Part shown: one piece after another, positions 1 through 7,859 of the stretch | Position numbering within the stretch: the stretch's first letter is position 1 | How the letters are laid out: every line of letters starts with the position of its first letter | Assembly: GCA_963798015.1 (NCBI GenBank) | Contig: CAWCSA010000005.1 | Location: 310,001 to 374,000, forward strand | DNA length: 64,000 nt | Direction: 5' to 3' | Origin: Roseiarcus sp963798015 | GTDB taxonomy: Bacteria; Pseudomonadota; Alphaproteobacteria; Rhizobiales; Beijerinckiaceae | Made by a program: the position numbers and the translations under genes | Notes under the pieces: generated by a model | Database searches by the model: none | The model's input: only the letters and a program-made list of their open reading frames with translations | Told to the model about the DNA's origin: nothing

Positions 1-82
1 CGGCTTCCGCCAGAATGCGCTCGCGCGACGAACCTCCGACCTCCGCGGCGGTTCGGGCGCTCCTCGCGGTCTTGGCCGGCAT
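1..82 (-). CDS. TetR-type transcriptional regulator, N-terminal fragment (cut by window edge)
   Basis: Only the first ~27 codons are inside the window. The minus-strand reading starts at an ATG at 82 and ends with SSRERILAEA, which resembles the first helix of TetR-family DNA-binding domains. An in-frame ATG at 115 is an alternative start that adds 11 residues. The gene diverges from the hydrolase and ABC importer that begin at 231, and the spacer holds repeats that could be its operator. The family call rests on a short motif and is therefore tentative; the rest of the gene lies outside the window. Confidence 0.5.
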   Translation of the reverse strand, partial: MPAKTARSARTAAEVGGSSRERILAEA

Positions 83-136
83 GGTCTGAAAGAGCTCCTC
101 CCGCGCGATCCGCATATTGGCAGAGCTTAAACGATC

Positions 137-176
137 GATCAAGATACTTGTCAACCTGATCAAGATAATATATCTC
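137..176 (+). promoter_or_regulatory. Candidate promoter with repeated operator-like elements
   Basis: This AT-rich spacer lies between the divergent TetR-type gene and the hydrolase gene. GATCAAGATA occurs twice (137-146 and 158-167), 21 bp apart, about two helical turns. CTTGTCA-ACC-TGATCAAG (147-164) is a near-perfect inverted repeat. A possible -35 TTGTCA (148-153) and -10 TATCTC (171-176) are 17 bp apart and enclose the repeats. Repression by the divergent TetR-type protein is an inference from position. Confidence 0.35.
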
Positions 177-230
177 TCGCTCAACATAGCCCGTCGTGGT
201 TGGTGCAAGCAGCAAGGGAGGAAGCCGCCG

Positions 231-1229
231 ATGTCGAAATGGCGTTTCACCAAGGGTCTGAAGGACATCGGCAACGGGGTGTGGGCCTATCTCCAGCCCG
301 ACGGCTCATGGGGATGGAGCAACGCCGGGCTCATTGTCGATGGAGATCAGACGCTGCTCGTCGACACGTTGTTCGACCTGAAGCTCACCGCCGAGATGCT
401 CTCGGAGATGCGCCGCTCAGTGCCCGCGGCGGCGCACATCAACACGCTCTTCAATACGCACCACAACGGCGATCACACGTTTGGAAACCAGCTCGTCGAA
501 GGCGCCGAGATCGTCGCGACTGCCGCCACCTATGACGAGATGGATCCTTCCCACCCGGCCCTCTACCACTCGATGATGGTCAACGCGCATGAGCTCGGAC
601 GCGGCGCCGAATTCCTCGCCGAGCTGTTCAAGCCCTTCGATTTCAGCAACGTCAAACTGAAAAAGCCGGACCGCACTTTCAGCGGCGAGCTCGAGCTCAA
701 AGTGGGCGGCAAGACCGTGCGGCTGATCGAGCTCGGCCCAGCGCATACGCGCGGCGACACGGTTGCGTTGCTGCCCGAGGATCGTGTCGTCTTCACAGGC
801 GATCTCTTGTTCAACGAGGGAACACCGATCGCCTGGGCCGGTCCGGTCTCGAACTGGGTGCGCGCCTGCGACCGCATTCTCGCGATGGACGTTGACGTGA
901 TCGTGCCGGGGCATGGGCCCATCGCCGACAAGCAGGCGGTTCGCGAGATGAAGGGCTACCTGGAGTTCGTGGAGCACGAGGCGCGCAAACGCTTCGACAA
1001 GGGCATGAACGCCCGCGATGCAGCTTTCGATATTCCGCTCGGGCGCTATGCGGACTGGGGCGACGCCGAGCGGGTCGTCGTGACCGTCAACAATCTGTTC
1101 GAGGAGTTCGCCGGCGAACACAAAGAGCCGAACATTATGATGCTGTTCGAGCAGATGGCCGATTTCCGCGACAAGCTGCGCGCCGAGGGGCATGGCCACG
1201 CGCATCATCATCACGGGCACGGCCACTAG
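231..1229 (+). CDS. MBL-fold metallohydrolase with histidine-rich tail
   Basis: A 332-residue metallo-beta-lactamase-fold protein. The zinc signature THHNGDHTFGN is near residue 80, a second metal motif (ELGPAHTRGDT) is near residue 205, and GDLLF and VPGHGP supply later metal ligands, so a binuclear-metal hydrolase is expected. The substrate is unknown. The C-terminus is a GHGHAHHHHGHGH tail, which could bind or buffer metal (inference). The start at 231 is chosen because AAGGGAGG lies just upstream; the frame is open to 117 but without a ribosome site there. It probably forms an operon with the solute importer that follows 57 bp downstream, suggesting the hydrolase acts on the imported compound or a product of it. 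Confidence 0.85.
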   Translation: MSKWRFTKGLKDIGNGVWAYLQPDGSWGWSNAGLIVDGDQTLLVDTLFDLKLTAEMLSEMRRSVPAAAHINTLFNTHHNGDHTFGNQLVEGAEIVATAATYDEMDPSHPALYHSMMVNAHELGRGAEFLAELFKPFDFSNVKLKKPDRTFSGELELKVGGKTVRLIELGPAHTRGDTVALLPEDRVVFTGDLLFNEGTPIAWAGPVSNWVRACDRILAMDVDVIVPGHGPIADKQAVREMKGYLEFVEHEARKRFDKGMNARDAAFDIPLGRYADWGDAERVVVTVNNLFEEFAGEHKEPNIMMLFEQMADFRDKLRAEGHGHAHHHHGHGH

Positions 1230-1286
1230 CCGAAGGCGCGCAAGGCAAAGACGCGCGAAGCGGATCCACGGATCTGGGAGGATCAC

Positions 1287-2555
1287 ATGAGACAGCCAAA
1301 GACTAGCTTCGGACGGATGGTCGGCCATTTGGCCGCGGCCTTGGCGGCGGGCGTTCTTGCGGCGTCATCAGCATTCGCGGCCGACCCGATCAAGATCGGA
1401 TTCAGCATGGCGCAATCCGGCCCCCTCGCCGGCAGCGGGAAGTCCGCGCTGCTCGCGATGAAGATCTGGGCCGAGGATCAGAACGCCAAGGGCGGATTGC
1501 TCGGCCGCCCTGTGCAGCTCATCTACTATGACGACCAGAGCAGTCCCGCAAACGTGCCGCCGATCTACACCAAGCTTCTCGACGTCGATAAGGTCGATCT
1601 GGTCGTCAGCGGCTACGCCACCCCGATCATCGCCGCCGCGCTCCCGATCGCCATGCAACACGATATGGTGCTGATGGGACTGTTTGGCTTGGCCAACAAC
1701 GCCAAGCTCAAATACGACAAGTATTTTGGCGTGGCGCCGATCGGGGAGGACCCGGTCAACGTTTTGGCAAAGCCCTTCTTCGATGTCGCCGACACGCTCA
1801 ACCCGAAGCCTTCGACGATCGCCGTCGTCACGCCCGACATCCAGTTCGGCCATGCTGCTCTTGAGGGCGTCCGCAACGCCGCCAAGGCCAGAAATATGAA
1901 GGTTGTTTACGACCGGACGTTTCCGCCGAGCATGACGGACTTCTCGACTCTCGTGCGCGAGGTGCAAGCGACGAACCCGGATCTTGTGTTCGTCGCGACC
2001 CAGCCCGGGCAGTCCATCAACGTTGCCCGCGCGATCGCCGAGGTCGGACTGAACGCACAGATGATCGGCGGGGGCATGACCGGACTGCAGACGACCGATT
2101 CGGAAACGATACTCGGCCCCCAGATCAACGGCCTCGTCAATTTTGCCTACTGGCTGCCAGCAGCCAAGCTGCAGTCTCCCGGCGCGATGGACTTTCTCTC
2201 GAAATATCAGGCGCGAGCGAAGGCCGAGGGGGTCGATCCGATAGGCTACTATGTCGCGCCCTGGGCCTACGCCGATCTGCAGATGCTTGCAGAGGCGGTC
2301 GAAGGGACGAAGAGCCTGGAGGGCGACAAGCTCGCCGCCTATCTGCACGGAAACAAGCTGAACACGATCATCGGCGAGGTCGAATATGGACCCGGCGGCG
2401 AATGGAAGAATCCGCGCCAGTTCCTCATCCAATTCCAGAACATCAAGAGCAAGGACCCGAGCCAATTCACCGGGACGGACCATCTGGTCGTTGTCGGGCC
2501 GCCGGAACTGAAGTCCGGCGATCTGATCGCGCCGTTCGACAAGGCGCGCCAATGA
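1287..2555 (+). CDS. Branched-chain-amino-acid-type ABC transporter, periplasmic substrate-binding protein
   Basis: A 422-residue type I periplasmic binding protein of the LivJ/AmiC class. An N-terminal signal peptide (hydrophobic stretch at residues 12-32, ending near AFAADP) is followed by KIGFSMAQSGPLAGSGKS, the usual first strand and ligand loop of this family. GGGAGG at 1275-1280 supports the ATG. It heads the importer genes at 2570-5869. The ligand cannot be read from sequence: this family also binds aromatic acids, amides, urea and other carboxylates, and the neighbouring metallohydrolase does not settle it. Confidence 0.88.
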   Translation: MRQPKTSFGRMVGHLAAALAAGVLAASSAFAADPIKIGFSMAQSGPLAGSGKSALLAMKIWAEDQNAKGGLLGRPVQLIYYDDQSSPANVPPIYTKLLDVDKVDLVVSGYATPIIAAALPIAMQHDMVLMGLFGLANNAKLKYDKYFGVAPIGEDPVNVLAKPFFDVADTLNPKPSTIAVVTPDIQFGHAALEGVRNAAKARNMKVVYDRTFPPSMTDFSTLVREVQATNPDLVFVATQPGQSINVARAIAEVGLNAQMIGGGMTGLQTTDSETILGPQINGLVNFAYWLPAAKLQSPGAMDFLSKYQARAKAEGVDPIGYYVAPWAYADLQMLAEAVEGTKSLEGDKLAAYLHGNKLNTIIGEVEYGPGGEWKNPRQFLIQFQNIKSKDPSQFTGTDHLVVVGPPELKSGDLIAPFDKARQ

Positions 2556-2569
2556 CGCCCTGAGCCGCA

Positions 2570-3487
2570 GTGGATTCGCCGTCGCTGCGGCGACCGGCCA
2601 GGACAACAAAAACCGTGCTCTCCTTCAACCTTCTGTCCAACGCGATCGTCTCCGGGGTTCTGCTGGGAGGATTCTACGCAGGCGTCGCCGCCGGCGCGAC
2701 GATCTCATTCGGCCTGCTCGACATCGCGAATATCGCGCATCCGGCCTTCGTGGTGTTCGGCGCTTATTGCGCCTTCGCCCTGAACCAGCGTTTCCACCTC
2801 GATCCGCTTCTCGCCGCGGTTTTTGTCACGCCCGTTTTTTATGGCGTGGGCTGGCTCGCCTATCAGCTGTATCATCATGCCTTCGAGCGGCGTGGCGACG
2901 ATTCGATGCGCGGCCTCGCTTTCTTCTTCGGCCTCATGTTCGTCGGCGAAGTCGTCCTTATCCTGACCTTCGGCGTCGACTATCGCTATTCGTCCGCCGA
3001 ATATACCTCGACCACCTTCAAGCTCGGACCTGTGGCTTTTCCACTGAGACAGGTGATCCCATTCGTCGGTTCGCTCGTGATCCTCGTGGCGGCGCAGGCG
3101 TTTTTGAAACGCACCTTCACCGGGCGCGCAATACTCGGGGTGTCGCAGGACCCGATCGCGCTGAGACTCATGGGTGCGGATCCGGTCCGCCTTAAACGCA
3201 TCGCCTTCGCCATCTCCATCGCGCTCGCAGGCGCGGCGGGCGCACTGTTGCTCGTCCTCGAACCGATCGAGCCTGCCATCGGCCGCGATTTCATCGGCCG
3301 CGTCTTCGCGATCGCCGTGCTCGGCGGCATGGGCAGTCTGCCCGGCACCTGGGTCGCAGCCGTGATGCTCGGCGTCATCGAGAACCTGACGTCGATCCTA
3401 GCGGGCGCGTCCTGGGCTCCGGCCGTGTCCTTCGGCTTTCTTCTGCTAACGCTCACCATCCGCCCCTCCGGCCTATTCGGGCGCTAG
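2570..3487 (+). CDS. Branched-chain-type ABC transporter permease (LivH class)
   Basis: A 305-residue inner-membrane permease with about eight hydrophobic segments and the LivH-type GVAAGATISFGLLDIANIAH opening. The first GTG at 2570 gives a short basic leader; an in-frame GTG at 2615 (starting MLSFNLLSNAIVSG) fits the usual family start better and would give 290 residues. It follows the binding-protein gene by 14 bp and abuts the LivM-class gene, so cotranscription is likely. It forms the translocation pore with that partner. Confidence 0.87.
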   Translation: MDSPSLRRPARTTKTVLSFNLLSNAIVSGVLLGGFYAGVAAGATISFGLLDIANIAHPAFVVFGAYCAFALNQRFHLDPLLAAVFVTPVFYGVGWLAYQLYHHAFERRGDDSMRGLAFFFGLMFVGEVVLILTFGVDYRYSSAEYTSTTFKLGPVAFPLRQVIPFVGSLVILVAAQAFLKRTFTGRAILGVSQDPIALRLMGADPVRLKRIAFAISIALAGAAGALLLVLEPIEPAIGRDFIGRVFAIAVLGGMGSLPGTWVAAVMLGVIENLTSILAGASWAPAVSFGFLLLTLTIRPSGLFGR

Positions 3488-4435
3488 ATGCTTGCCTCCC
3501 TTCGGTTTCTAGGAGTCGCGCTAGTCGTTGCCGCAGCGGTCTTTGCGGCGATGCACGCGGTCGGCAACGACTATGTGTTCTACGCAGGCTATACGGTTCT
3601 GCAATATGTCGTGCTGGCCGTCGCCTGGAACATCCTCGGAGGCTATGTCGGCTACGTCAATTTTGGCGTTGCGGCGTTTGTAGCGCTCGGCGCTTATACC
3701 GGCGTCGCGCTGGGCAATTTCGCTCCTTTTCCTCTGCCGGTCATGATGCTGGCGGGCGGGCTCGTCGCCGGGCTTGTCGGTCTCGGCGCGGGTTATCTAA
3801 CGCTACGCTTGCGCGGCATTTTCTTCGCCATCGCCACGCTCGCGCTGGCAGTGGTGCTGCAGACGCTCATCACGAACTGGGATTTCGTCGGCGGATCCGC
3901 CGGCGTCTACGCCATCCGCCCGAAGCACATACCGGTGTTCGGAAGCTATATCGAATACATGGTCTTCCTGATGCTGATTGTCGCTGCCGGCGTCGTCGCG
4001 GTGAGTCGTGCGATCGAGCGATCGAGCTACGGTCTCGGTTTCACCGCCATCCGGGACGACGAGATTGCCGCCGAGGCGACAGGCGTGCCGACGTTAAGGC
4101 TGAAGCTGATCGCAACGACGCTCAGCGCCGCCTTTATGGGTATGGCGGGCGCGCCGCTCCCCTACTACGTCACGTTTCTCGAACCGTCGTCGGCCTTCAA
4201 CCTGTCTTATGCGGTCAATTCGATCGCAATGCCCTTAATCGGCGGAACGACGGCGTGGTTCGGTCCGCTCCTCGGCGCATTGCTGCTCGGCGTCGCGCAG
4301 CAGGTCGCGACCGTCACCATCTCGTCAGAGATCAATCTCCTGATCGTCGGCCTACTCCTGATCGGCTTCGTGGTCCTCGCGCCCCAGGGGCTCATTGGAC
4401 TTCTCGGCCTTACGGGAAAGCGTCGAAGAGCATGA
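3488..4435 (+). CDS. Branched-chain-type ABC transporter permease (LivM class)
   Basis: A 315-residue polytopic membrane protein. The block GGYVGYVNFGVAAFVALGAY is the conserved LivM motif, and the cytoplasmic coupling loop AIRDDEIAAEATGV is typical of the family. The ATG immediately follows the stop of the LivH-class gene, and its own stop overlaps the start of the ATPase gene (ATGA). It pairs with the upstream permease to form the membrane channel of the importer. Confidence 0.9.
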   Translation: MLASLRFLGVALVVAAAVFAAMHAVGNDYVFYAGYTVLQYVVLAVAWNILGGYVGYVNFGVAAFVALGAYTGVALGNFAPFPLPVMMLAGGLVAGLVGLGAGYLTLRLRGIFFAIATLALAVVLQTLITNWDFVGGSAGVYAIRPKHIPVFGSYIEYMVFLMLIVAAGVVAVSRAIERSSYGLGFTAIRDDEIAAEATGVPTLRLKLIATTLSAAFMGMAGAPLPYYVTFLEPSSAFNLSYAVNSIAMPLIGGTTAWFGPLLGALLLGVAQQVATVTISSEINLLIVGLLLIGFVVLAPQGLIGLLGLTGKRRRA

Positions 4436-5148
4436 GTGAGCCGCTCCTCTTCCGCGCCGAGCGCATTGCCAAGCGGTTCGGCGGCTTCACTGCGCTCGAC
4501 GGCGTGGATTTCCACGTCGGCGCGGGCGAGCGGGTTGGGCTCATCGGACCCAATGGCTCGGGCAAGAGCACCCTCGTCGGATGCGCCTCAGGCTCGCTCC
4601 GTAGCACCGAGGGCGCTATCTGGTTCGAGGGTCGACGTATCGACCGCCTTTCGCCGCATGAGCGCGTTCGCGCGGGTCTCGTGCGCAGTTTCCAGTTGCC
4701 GCGCCCCTTTCGCGCGCTAACGGTCGCAGAGAACCTTGGGGTGCCGCTCTTCTTCGCCAGACGATCGGGGCAGGACTCGGGCGCGATCGATGAGGCGCTC
4801 GATTTCGTCGGTCTTTCAAGACGTCGCGACGCAATGCCGGCAGATCTCACCCAAGTGGACCTGCGCAAGCTCGATCTCGCTCGCGCGACGGTTGCCCAGC
4901 CGCGTCTGCTGTTCGTCGATGAGGCGATGGCGGGGCTTTCCCAATCCGAGGTCGATGAGATCCTCGCGCTGCTTATGCGGATGAACGCACGCGGCGTGGC
5001 GATCGTCATGATCGAGCATATCATGCGGGCAGTTACAAGCTTCTCGCAACGGTTGGTGGTGCTGGTCGCGGGGCGCAAGATCGCCGACGGCGATCCTACA
5101 AATGTCCTCGCCGACGCCGCCGTGCAGAGAGCTTATCTTGGGGAATAG
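4432..5148 (+). CDS. Branched-chain-type ABC transporter ATP-binding protein (LivG class)
   Basis: A 238-residue cytoplasmic ATPase. Walker A is GPNGSGKST, Walker B is LLFVDEAMAGLS, and the switch histidine lies in IEHIM. The ABC signature is unusual: where LivG proteins carry LSYGQ or similar, this has LTQVDLRKLDLA, lacking the glycine pair; related LivG proteins are known to vary here. The start at 4432 overlaps the preceding stop (ATGA), indicating translational coupling. With the LivF-class partner it powers the importer. Confidence 0.88.
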   Translation: MSEPLLFRAERIAKRFGGFTALDGVDFHVGAGERVGLIGPNGSGKSTLVGCASGSLRSTEGAIWFEGRRIDRLSPHERVRAGLVRSFQLPRPFRALTVAENLGVPLFFARRSGQDSGAIDEALDFVGLSRRRDAMPADLTQVDLRKLDLARATVAQPRLLFVDEAMAGLSQSEVDEILALLMRMNARGVAIVMIEHIMRAVTSFSQRLVVLVAGRKIADGDPTNVLADAAVQRAYLGE

Positions 5149-5869
5149 CCTCGTAATATCTGGCCTCTCGGCGGCTTACGGGCATGTGCGCGCGCTTGAC
5201 GATGTGTCGTTGGTCGTCGGCGCCGGCGAGACGGTCGCGTTGCTCGGCACGAACGGGAACGGCAAGAGCTCGCTGATGAAATGCGTGATGGGCCTGCTTC
5301 GCCCTTCGGCTGGCGCTATCGTCGCGCTGATCGATGGTGAATCCATCAATCTTGTCGGTCTCGCGACCGAGGAAATCGTCGCGAGAGGCGTGATTCTCGT
5401 GCCCGAGGGTCGGCATCTTCTGCCAAAGCTGACGGTCGAGGAGAACCTCTATCTCGGGGCCCTCCGCCAGGAGGCACGGCCACATATACGCCGGAACCTC
5501 GAGGCGAGCTACGATCTGTTTCCACGGCTAGCCGAGCGACGGCGCCAGCAGGCCGGGAGCATGAGCGGCGGCGAGCAGCAGATGGTCGCGCTTGCCCGCG
5601 CGCTGATGGCGGAACCGAAGATCCTGCTCGTCGACGAGCCCTCGGTCGGGCTCGCGCCGATCGTGGTGAGCGTCGTGATCGACGCAATCGCAGAGCTCAA
5701 GGCGCGGCTGGGGCTTACCGTGCTCATGGCCGAGCAGAATTTCCAGCAGGCCCTGCGAGTGGCTGATCGCGGCTATGTGATCGTGCATGGGTCAATCGCC
5801 TTCGAAGGCCGATCGCCGCGGGAGTTGCGGGAGAACGATCTCGTTCGCAAGCTCTATCTCGGTCAGTGA
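5138..5869 (+). CDS. Branched-chain-type ABC transporter ATP-binding protein (LivF class)
   Basis: A roughly 243-residue ATPase with Walker A GTNGNGKSS, signature MSGGEQQM, Walker B ILLVDEPSVGLAP and the LivF-type EQNFQQAL switch region. The start is uncertain: TTG at 5138 gives a family-like N-terminus (GNSLVISGLSAAYG), whereas ATG at 5102 adds 12 residues and overlaps the previous gene more deeply. It completes the five-gene importer that begins at 1287. About eight residues after Walker A differ little from the family, so an active ATPase is expected. Confidence 0.87.
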   Translation: MGNSLVISGLSAAYGHVRALDDVSLVVGAGETVALLGTNGNGKSSLMKCVMGLLRPSAGAIVALIDGESINLVGLATEEIVARGVILVPEGRHLLPKLTVEENLYLGALRQEARPHIRRNLEASYDLFPRLAERRRQQAGSMSGGEQQMVALARALMAEPKILLVDEPSVGLAPIVVSVVIDAIAELKARLGLTVLMAEQNFQQALRVADRGYVIVHGSIAFEGRSPRELRENDLVRKLYLGQ

Positions 5870-5908
5870 CTCCGGTCGGCCCGATGGGCTCAGCAGCGGT
5901 GTTCGACA

Positions 5909-6120
5909 AAGTTCTTCGGGGTCGACTACCACGCGCCTTCGATCGAGCGCGCCAAGGTATTGGCGCGGGAGGCGGGCGTCGGCGACCGCATCACTTTCGC
6001 GCAGGCTAGCGCCAAAGGTTTTCCGGCGCGAGGTTATGATTTTGTCGCATTTTTCGATTGTCTGCACGTCATGGGCGATCCCGTGGAGTGCGTTCATGAC
6101 CGACACCAGCGCTTAGGCGA
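5909..6120 (+). pseudogene. Remnant of a class I SAM-dependent methyltransferase
   Basis: The plus-strand frame reads FFGVDYHAPSIERAKVLARE, continues through GVGDRITF, and then YDFVAFFDCLHVMGDPV. This matches the middle of a class I methyltransferase domain (post-motif I to motif II). No start, no glycine-rich SAM motif and no C-terminal half are present, and the frame decays after about 6100. It sits between the end of the importer and the convergent regulator gene. I read it as a deletion remnant, not an expressed gene. Confidence 0.55.
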
Positions 6121-6222
6121 AGGCCCACACCCGCTGCGGGGTGAGCGCGCCGCTTGCGACCTGCGCGCAGCGGCGTTCTTTGCTGGTTCTCGATCATCTT
6201 TTCTAAGCCTAGCAGGCGGCGC

Positions 6223-7015
6223 TCACTTTTCTGCAACGGCGACCGGTCGACGATCGGGAAGCGGGGGCAAGGTCTTGGCCTCTGCGACCTCTCTTGCGAC
6301 GTGGGAAAGCAGTCCGCGCATGAGGTCGAAGGCGTGTTGCTCATCCTTTTTCTCGATCGCGAGAAGAACGTCACCGTGCGCAGCGAGATCGCCGACAGCA
6401 TGACCGAAGATCGCGTTGGTGATAGGGGCGGTCAGAGAAAGCGCCGTTCGCACCAGCGCGCCGAGCGGCTGATAGAAGCGATTGTTCGTCGCCACGATGA
6501 TGGATTCATGGAAACGGCAATCGGCTTCGACGGGGTCGTAGTTACCAGCTGCCGACTCTCGCATGAAACCGTAAGCCTCCTCGAATTCGGGCAAGTTGAG
6601 TTGGGTCGGCTCGCCGCGCTGCGAGGGTGGCCGCCGCCGGCTCGAAGCCCAACCGGAGTTCGAGGAGTTCAATGACAATTCTGCGGTCGGGCGGACTCTG
6701 TCGCAGCCATCTCAGCACATCTGAATCAAGAAGGTTCCAATCGGAGACTGGCCGCACCTCCGTGCCCCGCCGCGGACGGGAGCCGACCAGGCCTTTGGCC
6801 GTCAGCATTTTGATGGCTTCACGGACCGCCGTCCGACTGATCTTAAGTTCCGACGATAGGGCCCCCTCATTGGGAAGGCTGTCGCTCGTACTGAAGCGAC
6901 CCGAAACGATTTCGTGCCCAAGGCGGTTCAGGAGTTCGACAGTGATGTTTCCAGAGCCAAAGCTGCCGAATGCTCGACCGGCGTTGGGAGTGTCGCCTTT
7001 GGCGTATGGCCTCAT
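6223..7015 (-). pseudogene. FadR/GntR-family regulator interrupted by a frameshift
   Basis: The first frame (ATG at 7015) encodes a GntR winged-helix domain: LPNEGALSSELKISRTAVRE followed by a wing ending GTEVRP, then the start of the FCD ligand-binding domain (ELLELRLGFEPAAATLAARR). The remainder of the FCD domain (EADCRFHESIIVATNN and onward to 6223) lies in a second frame. The two join seamlessly if one base is removed near 6583, so a single-base insertion, or a sequencing indel, splits the gene. Intact, it would be about 260 residues, normal for the family. Its neighbours suggest control of sugar-acid (idonate/gluconate) use; whether it functions depends on the frameshift being real. Confidence 0.75.
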
Positions 7016-7055
7016 TCAACAGTGATCCTCATGCCCGCAAGTCCATCCGGCGCCC

Positions 7056-7829
7056 TCAGACCGCACTCGTCATCCCGCCGTCCACGTAGATGATCTGGCC
7101 TGTGACGAAGCTCGACGCGTCCGACGCCAGAAAGATTGCAGCGCCGACGAGCTCATCCGTTTCCCCCCATCTGCCGAGCGGAGTTCTCTTGACTAGCCAG
7201 TCCGAGAACTCGGGGTTCTTCGTCAAGGCTTCGTTGAGGTCCGTGCGGAAATAACCGGGCGCGAGCCCGTTGACCCTTAAGCTTGACGGGCCGAGCTCCG
7301 CCGCCATCGCCTTTGTCATCATCTTCATCGCGCCCTTCGATGCCGTGTAGGGCACGATGGACGGACGTCCAAGCTCACTTTGCACGGAGCAGATGTTGAT
7401 TATGGAGCCGCACGCGCGAGCAATCATGCCTCGCGCGACGGCTTGGGCGACGAAGAAAGGCGCGTAGACATTTGAGCGCATGATCGCGTCAAATTTCTCG
7501 GCCGGAAATTCGACGAAAGGAGCGCGATACTGGATTCCCGCGTTGTTCACGAGGACGTCGATGGCGCCGAGTTGCTCTTCGATTCGGTTCACTTCGCCGA
7601 TGACGGCTTCACGATCGGTCACATCTGCGACCGATATCGATGCGGCAAGCCCCTCGCCTTTCAGATCGCGCGCGGCCGCTTCCGTCCGCTCACGGTCGCG
7701 ACCGTTGAGAACGACGCTTGCGCCGGCGCGGGCAATTCCGCGCGCGAGAGAATATCCGATGCCCCGGTTGGAGCCTGTGACCAGAGCGACCTTTCCATTC
7801 AGCGAAAAAAGAGCATCAAGGTAGCTCAT
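7056..7829 (-). CDS. idnO: Short-chain dehydrogenase, gluconate 5-dehydrogenase-like
   Basis: A 257-residue classical SDR. The cofactor motif is TGSNRGIG at residues 18-25, NNAGI is near residue 91, the catalytic pair sits in YTASK, and the C-terminus (GQIIYVDGGMTSAV) is typical of the gluconate 5-dehydrogenase group, which reduces 5-keto-D-gluconate to D-gluconate with NAD(P)H. It lies 30 bp downstream of the idonate dehydrogenase-like gene and in front of the GntR-type gene, matching the idn pathway (idonate to 5-ketogluconate to gluconate). The symbol is by analogy; other 3-oxo sugar acids are possible substrates. Confidence 0.72.
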   Translation of the reverse strand: MSYLDALFSLNGKVALVTGSNRGIGYSLARGIARAGASVVLNGRDRERTEAAARDLKGEGLAASISVADVTDREAVIGEVNRIEEQLGAIDVLVNNAGIQYRAPFVEFPAEKFDAIMRSNVYAPFFVAQAVARGMIARACGSIINICSVQSELGRPSIVPYTASKGAMKMMTKAMAAELGPSSLRVNGLAPGYFRTDLNEALTKNPEFSDWLVKRTPLGRWGETDELVGAAIFLASDASSFVTGQIIYVDGGMTSAV

Positions 7830-7859
7830 TGGGGTTCCTTTGGGCCCATGCTCTGGCCA

